Below, piece by piece: positions 58,121 to 64,000 of a DNA stretch of 64,000 nucleotides. The first letter of the stretch is position 1; each line of letters begins with the position of its first letter. The position numbers were made by a program, and so were the translations under genes. Source of the stretch: Rhodobacterales bacterium RIFCSPHIGHO2_02_FULL_62_130 (lineage in GTDB: Bacteria > Pseudomonadota > Alphaproteobacteria > Rhodobacterales > Rhodobacteraceae); NCBI GenBank assembly GCA_001828855.1, contig MHZT01000003.1, positions 1 to 64,000 on the forward strand, given 5' to 3'. Below the pieces are notes generated by a model, which did no database searches, was not told the origin of the DNA, and saw only the letters and a program-made list of their open reading frames with translations.

Positions 58121-58152
58121 ATGAAAACGGGCCAAGGAAATCCCTTGGCCCG
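58121..58152 (-). terminator. Rho-independent terminator of the ompA-like/lipoprotein pair
   Basis: Perfect 10-bp stem CGGGCCAAGG / CCTTGGCCCG with a 5-base loop (58128-58152), followed by TTTTCATTTG on the minus strand, 34 bases after the lipoprotein stop. Confidence 0.9.
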
Positions 58153-58185
58153 TCCGCAATGTTCACTGCAAAACGATCCGGCGTG

Positions 58186-58539
58186 CTAGTTGCCCGCGCG
58201 CGGCACGTAATCATTCAGGCCCGGTGATTGGGTCTGATAATTCTTCACCACCGTGCCGGGCGGATATTGGTCGTTGCAGACCGGCAGGCCCGAAACCGGA
58301 TCAAAGCGCCGCCCCGAATAGCCTTCGACGCCGTCATCCATCAACCAGCCCTGGCATCCGTCCGGATCATAGGCAATGGCCGCGTCGCCATCCTGCAGCC
58401 CGATCTTGTCACGCCCCGAGTCCCGCGCCACGGCGATCACCGTGTCGGGGCTTTGCGAATAGGGCTGCAATCCATCCACGCAGGCCGACAGCAGGGATGC
58501 CGCAGCAAGGCACGCCGCAATAAGGGAAAACTTTGCCAT
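58186..58539 (-). CDS. Lipoprotein sharing a Cys motif with its OmpA-like neighbour
   Basis: A 117-residue lipoprotein: lipobox LLSAC with Cys20, then a mature domain in which GCQGWLMDDGVEGY (Cys62) and RFDPVSGLPVC (Cys88) stand out. The same arrangement, with two Cys 26 residues apart, occurs in the OmpA-like protein just upstream (Cys50 and Cys76). Function unknown. The upstream gene's stop overlaps the in-frame ATG at 58545, and the downstream MAKF start used here is better spaced from AGGTGG. Confidence 0.75.
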   Translation of the reverse strand: MAKFSLIAACLAAASLLSACVDGLQPYSQSPDTVIAVARDSGRDKIGLQDGDAAIAYDPDGCQGWLMDDGVEGYSGRRFDPVSGLPVCNDQYPPGTVVKNYQTQSPGLNDYVPRAGN

Positions 58540-58544
58540 GTTCA

Positions 58545-59114
58545 TTACCACCTGTAGCAAACGACTTCGACGCGACGGTTTTTCTGCATGCCAGCAGCGC
58601 TGCTGTTGGTTGCGATCGGCTGACGCTCGCCATAGCCGATTTCACGCTCCACCACGGCCCCGACCGAGCGGGCAACATCCGCCACCGACTTGGCGCGCCG
58701 TTCGGACAGGCGCATGTTGTATTCATCCGAGGCGCGGGCATCGGTGTGACCATAAACGGCATAGCCGAACGCGCCCGAGTTCTTGAAGAAATCGGTCAGA
58801 TATTTGCGGCCATGTGCGGTCAGCTTGTGGCTGTCTGTCGTAAACAGCGTGTCGGTGTTTTCCACCAGACAGGTTTCTTTCTTGACGCAAACCGGCTTGC
58901 CGGTCTTGGGATGCACGCGGTCCAGCATATAGCCTTCCGCACCGCCATCCGCCCACCAATGCTGACAACCGTCATCATCGATCCAGATGCCCCATTCGAT
59001 CTTGCCAGCAATCTCGGGCTTGCCTTGGGCCGCTGCCCCGCTTGCCCCCAAAAGACCCAGCGACAGCGCCGCGCCCCCGACCATCATACGCACTGCTCTG
59101 GAAAAACGTTCCAC
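58545..59114 (-). CDS. OmpA-family exported protein
   Basis: A 189-residue protein with a signal peptide (about residues 1-30, ending SGAAAQ). Residues 45-80 form a Cys-containing segment (DDGCQHWWADGGAEGYM ... GKPVC) also found in the adjacent lipoprotein; residues 85-189 form an OmpA-like peptidoglycan-binding domain with GHTDARASDEYNMRLSERRA and the final Cys pair region NRRVEVVCYRW. It probably tethers the envelope to peptidoglycan. It is the first gene of a two-gene unit. Confidence 0.88.
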   Translation of the reverse strand: MERFSRAVRMMVGGAALSLGLLGASGAAAQGKPEIAGKIEWGIWIDDDGCQHWWADGGAEGYMLDRVHPKTGKPVCVKKETCLVENTDTLFTTDSHKLTAHGRKYLTDFFKNSGAFGYAVYGHTDARASDEYNMRLSERRAKSVADVARSVGAVVEREIGYGERQPIATNSSAAGMQKNRRVEVVCYRW

Positions 59115-59312
59115 TGCGGCAGCTCCCCCTTAAATCATCTGTTCAACAAGATGTATCTTACGAGATTTGCCGCTAGAGCCTTCGGAAGTAAAGCAAAATC
59201 TATGGCAAAACTGTGGCAGCCAACGCAACCTGTTGCGTCTGACGCATCGATCCGGCGAAGGTCGGGGGAATTGTTTCCGCCCCCGCGCCAATGCGCCAGC
59301 CGCCACTGGGGC

Positions 59313-60629
59313 CTAAATCCGCGCACCCGCCAAAGAGTTGGAGGTCGAAGCTAAGATTCTGACCCGAACCAGCTCGCCCACCTGTCCGGTCGGGTCATTG
59401 ACATGCACGGCATGCAGGTGATCGGACTTGCCCACCATCTGCCCCGGCATCCGGCCCGGCTTTTCATAAAGCACCGAAACCTCGCGCCCCACCATCGACT
59501 CTTGCGTGGCCTTTTGCTGAGCGGTGATCAGGGCTTGCAAGGCGGCAAGACGGGAATCGGCCAGTTCCGCCGCAACGGGGGGCTTTTCTGCCGCAGGCGT
59601 GCCGGGACGGGCCGAATATTTGAAGCTGAACGCCGCCCCGAACCCCACTGCGCGGATCAGGTCCAGCGTGTCCTCGAAATCGCGGTCGGTCTCGCCGGGA
59701 AAGCCCACGATGAAATCCGAACTCAGCACGATGTCGGGGCGCGCGGCGCGGATACGTTCGATCAGGCGCAGATAATCCTGCGCCGTATGCTTGCGGTTCA
59801 TCGCCTTGAGGATACGGTCAGACCCCGACTGCACCGGCAGATGCAGATAGGGCATCAGTTGCGGCAGATCGCCATGGGCGGCAACAAGATCGTCGTCCAT
59901 GTCATTGGGGTGGCTGGTGGTATAGCGCAGCCGCTCCAGTCCATCCACTTTTGCCAGTTCGCGCAACAGCCGCGCCAAAGTCCAGCCGCCACCGTCGCCC
60001 ACCCCGTGATAGCCGTTCACGTTCTGGCCCAGCAGGGTGATCTCGCGCACGCCCTTGGCCACCAACCCGCGCGCCTCGGTCAGAATCCGCGCGACGGGGC
60101 GCGAGACTTCGGCCCCGCGCGTGTAAGGCACCACGCAAAAAGCACAGAACTTGTCGCAGCCTTCCTGCACGGTCAGAAACGCGGTCGGCCCACGGGTGGC
60201 CTTGCGTTCGGGCAGAAGGTCGAACTTGTCCTCGAGCGGGAAATCGGTATCGACCTGCTGGCCCGTGCCGCGCGCCATTTCCGGCAGGCGGTGATAGGCC
60301 TGCGGGCCGACGACCAGATCGACCAAGGGCATCCGCCGCAAAATCTCGGCCCCTTCCGCCTGCGCCACGCAGCCCGCCACGCCGATCTTCAGATCGGGAT
60401 TGGCCGCCTTGAGCGGACGCAACCGGCCCAGATCGGAATAGAGCTTTTCACTGGCTTTTTCCCGGATGTGGCAGGTGTTCAACAACACCATATCCGCATC
60501 CTCGGCGGTTTCGGTCATGACATAGCCATCCGCACCCATCGCCTCGGCCATGCGTTCGCTGTCATAGACGTTCATCTGACAGCCATAGGTCTTGATGAAC
60601 AGCTTCTTCGGATTCTGCGGTTCAGTCAT
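59313..60629 (-). CDS. miaB: tRNA-2-methylthio-N6-dimethylallyladenosine synthase
   Basis: A 438-residue radical-SAM methylthiotransferase that thiomethylates i6A37 of tRNA. The N-terminal UPF0004 domain starts [19 protein letters not shown] and holds three cluster Cys ([18 protein letters not shown]). The radical-SAM motif is [15 protein letters not shown] (Cys-x3-Cys-x2-Cys), and a TRAM domain closes the chain. The ATG is preceded by a weak AGGGGTGCC site; the upstream frame to 60821 is not supported. Confidence 0.96.
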   Translation of the reverse strand: MTEPQNPKKLFIKTYGCQMNVYDSERMAEAMGADGYVMTETAEDADMVLLNTCHIREKASEKLYSDLGRLRPLKAANPDLKIGVAGCVAQAEGAEILRRMPLVDLVVGPQAYHRLPEMARGTGQQVDTDFPLEDKFDLLPERKATRGPTAFLTVQEGCDKFCAFCVVPYTRGAEVSRPVARILTEARGLVAKGVREITLLGQNVNGYHGVGDGGGWTLARLLRELAKVDGLERLRYTTSHPNDMDDDLVAAHGDLPQLMPYLHLPVQSGSDRILKAMNRKHTAQDYLRLIERIRAARPDIVLSSDFIVGFPGETDRDFEDTLDLIRAVGFGAAFSFKYSARPGTPAAEKPPVAAELADSRLAALQALITAQQKATQESMVGREVSVLYEKPGRMPGQMVGKSDHLHAVHVNDPTGQVGELVRVRILASTSNSLAGARI

Positions 60630-60751
60630 GTGGCACCCCTGTTCCTGCCCGCCCTCTAAGCCAAACCGCGCCTTGGTGCAACGCGGGGGTTGCATTGGCG
60701 CAAGGCTTGGCGGAATCTGGGGACGGGCTGGCGAAAGGCAATGGTCAGGGC

Positions 60752-61621
60752 ATGAAATACGCGTCTCTCGACAGCTTTCTGGCCGAGGCCGGATCGGTGC
60801 TGGCCAAAGGCCCGCTTGCACTGGTGTTTGCCGAAGATCTGGTCGAGGTGGATACCAGCCTGCGCCACCACCTGACCGCAGGCTTTCCGCATGTGGCCCT
60901 GCTTGCCCCCGATGTCGTGATCCTCCCGCCCGACCTTGAAGCGCAAATCCACCGCATCCGCTATGATGTCCATGCCGATGATGCGCTGGTGAATGCGGTC
61001 AATGCGGTCAATGCCGCCGCGCCGGGCATCTGGCTGTATTACTGCTACAATGCCGAGTACCTGTTCCACCCCTTCTGCGAGACGCGCAACATCCGCGAGA
61101 TGCTGGCCTTTCACACCGAAGAGCGCCGTGATGCGCTGTTGTCCTACGTCATCGACCTTTACGCCGATGATCTGGACAGCTTTCCGAATGCGGTGTCGCT
61201 GGAACGGGCGCATCTGGATCGGTCGGGCTATTACGCGCTGGCCCGCCCCGATCCGGCCAACAACAATTACCCCAAGGAACGCCAGCTTGATTTCTTTGGC
61301 GGGTTGCGCTGGCGGTTTGAAGAACACGTCCCCGCGCCGCGCCGCAAGATCGACCGCATCGCGCTGTTCCGCACCAAGCCGGGGCTGACCCTGCGCCCCG
61401 ATTTCACCCTCTCGGACGAGGAATACAATACCTATGCCTGTCCGTGGCACCACAACATCACCACCGCCATCGCGTCCTTCCGCACCGCCAAGGCGCTACG
61501 GTCAAACGCCGGATCACGGTTCGACATCCACACCTTCCGCTGGCACAACTCGACCCCGTTCGAATGGCACAGCCAGCAGTTGATGGATCTGGGCCTGATG
61601 GAACCGGGGCAGTGGTTCTAG
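60752..61621 (+). CDS. Conserved hypothetical protein, possibly a family 2-type glycosyltransferase
   Basis: A 289-residue soluble protein. The N-terminal part (residues 15-60, [21 protein letters not shown] and ALLAPDVVI) resembles the nucleotide-sugar-binding strands of GT2-like domains, but the DxD and other hallmarks are not clear, so the assignment is weak. The remainder is rich in aromatic and charged residues ([30 protein letters not shown]). It is divergent from miaB and 64 bases upstream of the amidase gene. Confidence 0.6.
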   Translation: MKYASLDSFLAEAGSVLAKGPLALVFAEDLVEVDTSLRHHLTAGFPHVALLAPDVVILPPDLEAQIHRIRYDVHADDALVNAVNAVNAAAPGIWLYYCYNAEYLFHPFCETRNIREMLAFHTEERRDALLSYVIDLYADDLDSFPNAVSLERAHLDRSGYYALARPDPANNNYPKERQLDFFGGLRWRFEEHVPAPRRKIDRIALFRTKPGLTLRPDFTLSDEEYNTYACPWHHNITTAIASFRTAKALRSNAGSRFDIHTFRWHNSTPFEWHSQQLMDLGLMEPGQWF

Positions 61622-61685
61622 CGGCCCGATCCGGGGCCGATGTGGCTTGCCCGCCGGCCCCATCCTCCAACCCTGTGAGACAAAC

Positions 61686-63383
61686 ATGAATGTCGTCGAA
61701 GCCTCGATCCCCGATCTGCGCGCTGCGTTGCAGGCGGGGCGCGTCACCAGCGAGGCGCTTGTGGCCGCCTATCTGGACCGGATCGCGGCCTATGATCACA
61801 GCGGTATCTGCCTGAATGCTGTGCCGGTGTTGAACCCCGCCGCCTTGGACGAGGCGCGGGCCTCGGACCTGCGGCGGGCGCGGGGTCAAAGTCTGGGGCC
61901 GCTGGAGGGCATCCCCTATACCGCCAAGGACAGCTACAAGGTGCGCGGACTGACGGTGGCGGCAGGCTCGCCTGCCTTTGCCGATCTGGTGGCAACCGAT
62001 GACGCCTTTGCGATTGCCCGCCTGCGCGCGGCGGGGGCGGTGCTGATCGGGCTGACCAATATGCCGCCGATGGCCAATGGCGGCATGCAGCGCGGGGTCT
62101 ATGGTCGCGCCGAAAGCCCCTATAATGCCGACTGGCTGACAGCGGCTTTCGCCTCAGGCTCGTCCAACGGTTCGGGAACGGCGACGGCGGCCAGTTTCGC
62201 GGCCTTTGGTCTGGGCGAGGAAACATGGTCCTCGGGCCGCGCCCCTGCCGCCAATAACGGGCTTTGCGCCTATACGCCCAGCCGCGGGGTGATCTCGGTG
62301 CGGGGCAACTGGCCTTTGGTGCCGACGATGGATGTGGTGGTGCCACATACGCGCAGCATGGCCGATATGCTGGAGATTCTGGACGTGATCGTGGCGGATG
62401 ACCCCGATACGCGCGGCGATCTGTGGCGGCGCCAGCCTTGGATTCCCATTCCCAAAGCCTCCGAGATCCGGCCCGCCTCTTATCCGGCGCTGGCCGAAGC
62501 GGCCAGTCTGAAGGGCAAACGCCTTGGGGTTCCGGCGATGTATATCAACGCCGATCCCTTGGCGGGCAGCGCGCCGGGCGGCGGCATCGGCGGGCCGACA
62601 GGGCAAAGGATCGAAACCCGCGCCTCGGTGCTTGCATTGTGGAAGGCCGCGCGGCAGGCAATGGTGGAAGCGGGGGCCGAGGTGGTGGTGGTCGATTTTC
62701 CTGTCGTGTCGAACTATGAGGGCGACCGCACCGGCTGCCCCACGATCAGGACGCGCGGTCTGGTCAGCCCCGACTATCTGCAGCGCGAGATTGTGGACCT
62801 GTCGGTCTGGGCTTGGGACGATTTCCTGCAGGCCAATGCCGACCCCAAACTGAGCCGTCTGGCGCAGGTCGATGGTGCGCGCATCAGCCCCGCCCCTTCG
62901 GGCAGCCTGCCCGACCGTTACACCGGCTTTGGCGATGACATTGCCGACTACCCCGCCCATGCCCGCGCCCATCCTGTCGCTGATTTCCGCGAGATTCCGC
63001 ATCTTGAGGCGGGGTTAAGGGGGCTGGAGGCCACACGCCGCCTAGATCTTGAGGCTTGGATGGACCATTTGGGTCTGGATGCGGTGGTGTTTCCTGCCGT
63101 GGCCGATATTGGCCCTGCGGATGCCGATGTGAACCCTGCTTCGGCCGATCTGGCATGGCGCAATGGCACTTGGGTGGCCAATGGCAATCTTGTCATCCGT
63201 CACCTTGGCATTCCCACCGTGACCGTGCCGATGGGGATCATGGCCGACACCCATATGCCCGCAGGTCTGACGATTGCGGGCCGCGCTTGGGATGACACGG
63301 CCCTGTTAAGCCTTGCCATTGCCTTCGAGGCGATGGGCCGCTACCGCCAAGCCCCACAGCGCACGCCGGAACTGCCCGCCTGA
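61686..63383 (+). CDS. Amidase-signature hydrolase
   Basis: A 565-residue enzyme of the amidase signature family. The Ser-cisSer-Lys triad is readable: Lys81 in IPYTAKDSY, a Ser in GSSNGSG (159/160), and the nucleophile Ser183 in EETWSSGRAPA, which replaces the common DTGGSIRxPA. The family hydrolyses amides or carbamates; the substrate is unknown. The start is the ATG at MNVVEAS; an upstream ATG gives 13 additional residues. It is cotranscribed at most with the preceding gene. Confidence 0.9.
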   Translation: MNVVEASIPDLRAALQAGRVTSEALVAAYLDRIAAYDHSGICLNAVPVLNPAALDEARASDLRRARGQSLGPLEGIPYTAKDSYKVRGLTVAAGSPAFADLVATDDAFAIARLRAAGAVLIGLTNMPPMANGGMQRGVYGRAESPYNADWLTAAFASGSSNGSGTATAASFAAFGLGEETWSSGRAPAANNGLCAYTPSRGVISVRGNWPLVPTMDVVVPHTRSMADMLEILDVIVADDPDTRGDLWRRQPWIPIPKASEIRPASYPALAEAASLKGKRLGVPAMYINADPLAGSAPGGGIGGPTGQRIETRASVLALWKAARQAMVEAGAEVVVVDFPVVSNYEGDRTGCPTIRTRGLVSPDYLQREIVDLSVWAWDDFLQANADPKLSRLAQVDGARISPAPSGSLPDRYTGFGDDIADYPAHARAHPVADFREIPHLEAGLRGLEATRRLDLEAWMDHLGLDAVVFPAVADIGPADADVNPASADLAWRNGTWVANGNLVIRHLGIPTVTVPMGIMADTHMPAGLTIAGRAWDDTALLSLAIAFEAMGRYRQAPQRTPELPA

Positions 63384-63387
63384 TGCG

Positions 63388-63999
63388 TCAGACGGGTCGC
63401 GGTGTGGCTTCTGAAATCTCGTGCTGCAATCGTGCGCGGAACACATCCGGCATTGCCCAATTCGGTTGATGACCCAGCAGAAGTTGCAGGAAGCCCACGG
63501 AAAAGCCGTTGTCCTGCCGGATATTCTCGCGGAAGGACCACCATTGCCGCAGGTCGTCAAAGGCAGGGGCGACATCGGGGTGGTCGTGGAATTCCTGCTC
63601 GGCGGCGGCGGCATGCACCGTCAGGCAGAACAAGGTGCAGACATAGCCCTCGGGCCAGAAGGCGGCTGCCGAGTCTGCGGCAACATTGCGGGGGGCTGAC
63701 AGCGCCTTTAGCGGCAGATCGGCGGTGAATTCGCGCAGCATCAGACCGGCGGCAAATTCGAAATAATCCTTGCGTGCGGATTTATCGGCCGGCTTTTGCC
63801 GTTCAATGGCGCGCAGCCAGCGCACAAATATCTCGGCCAGCTTTGGCTCATCAAGGTGAAACACGCAGCCGATTTCCGCGCCCAGATCCTGCGTGAATTT
63901 CTGAAAGGCCGCGCGGAACCAGCGCAGGCGGCGCACCGAAATCCGCAGCGGTTCATTGGTGGGGGGCAGATGATATTCGGGATGCGACAGATCAGACAT
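63388..63999 (-). CDS. Hypothetical protein at the window edge
   Basis: A 203-residue soluble protein with predicted helices, several Trp (RWFRAAFQKF, RWLRAIERQ, AAFWPEGYV, QWWSFRENI) and a metal-like EFHDHPD segment. The family is not recognised. The ATG is at the end of the window, so the frame could in principle extend further upstream beyond it; it converges on the amidase gene with a 4-base gap. Confidence 0.65.
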   Translation of the reverse strand: MSDLSHPEYHLPPTNEPLRISVRRLRWFRAAFQKFTQDLGAEIGCVFHLDEPKLAEIFVRWLRAIERQKPADKSARKDYFEFAAGLMLREFTADLPLKALSAPRNVAADSAAAFWPEGYVCTLFCLTVHAAAAEQEFHDHPDVAPAFDDLRQWWSFRENIRQDNGFSVGFLQLLLGHQPNWAMPDVFRARLQHEISEATPRPV

Positions 64000-64000
64000 G

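Overview
The window is a high-G+C stretch of a Rhodobacterales (Paracoccaceae) chromosome. This rests on gene content: a TCA-cycle block intermixed with ethylmalonyl-CoA pathway genes as in Rhodobacter sphaeroides, a SAM/SAH-type riboswitch in front of metK, FYDLN-type and NnrU proteins, and alphaproteobacterial gene order around rpsA and around metK-lnt-ybeY-phoH-miaB. No species name is claimed.

Layout. (1) About 1-2,900: the right end of an accessory element, six tightly packed small genes of prophage type ending in a strong terminator; it abuts the 3' end of a tRNA-Ala(GGC) gene, a classic integration site. (2) 3.1-5.9 kb: FYDLN protein, a YgjP-like metalloprotease, a GntR regulator and an exported intradiol dioxygenase. 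(3) 5.9-18.2 kb, minus strand: mdh, a methyltransferase, an exported protein, then sucC-sucD-(small membrane ORF)-sucA-sucB, an AT-rich membrane gene plus a MAPEG gene, and lpdA. (4) 18.4-22.2 kb, plus strand: TauE-like permease, mcl2, NnrU-like, DUF1737 and mch. (5) 22.3-29.6 kb: two exported proteins, a DUF4344 metallopeptidase and sdhC-sdhD-sdhA-(two lipoproteins, a GT61 glycosyltransferase)-sdhB. (6) 29.7-31.7 kb: a quorum-sensing locus with a LuxR regulator, a LuxI synthase and a divergent LuxR-like protein lacking the DNA-binding domain. (7) 31.8-40.8 kb: DUF1989 protein, aldo/keto reductase, deoD, DUF6455 protein, ecm, an acyltransferase and ccr. (8) 41-51 kb: RecD-like helicase, trpF-lapA, ihfB, rpsA, a polysaccharide-export-like protein, cmk and aroA. 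(9) 51.3-64 kb: trmB, queF, metK with its riboswitch, lnt, corC-like, ybeY, phoH, an OmpA/lipoprotein pair, miaB, a glycosyltransferase-like protein, an amidase and a hypothetical.

Functionally, the core is acetyl-CoA assimilation and respiration. Ccr, Ecm, Mch and Mcl2 carry four steps of the ethylmalonyl-CoA pathway, which replenishes the TCA cycle with malate and succinyl-CoA; SucAB/Lpd, SucCD, Sdh and Mdh are the TCA enzymes that consume those products. The sucC and sdhC upstream regions share a twin-palindrome element, two copies of GTGATCAC spaced exactly 21 bp centre to centre, which suggests one dimer-of-dimers regulator controls both operons; this is the signal I would follow first. 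Several families of dispersed intergenic repeats occur, including REP-like hairpins inside the suc operon and a GGATATTT-containing repeat at gene borders.
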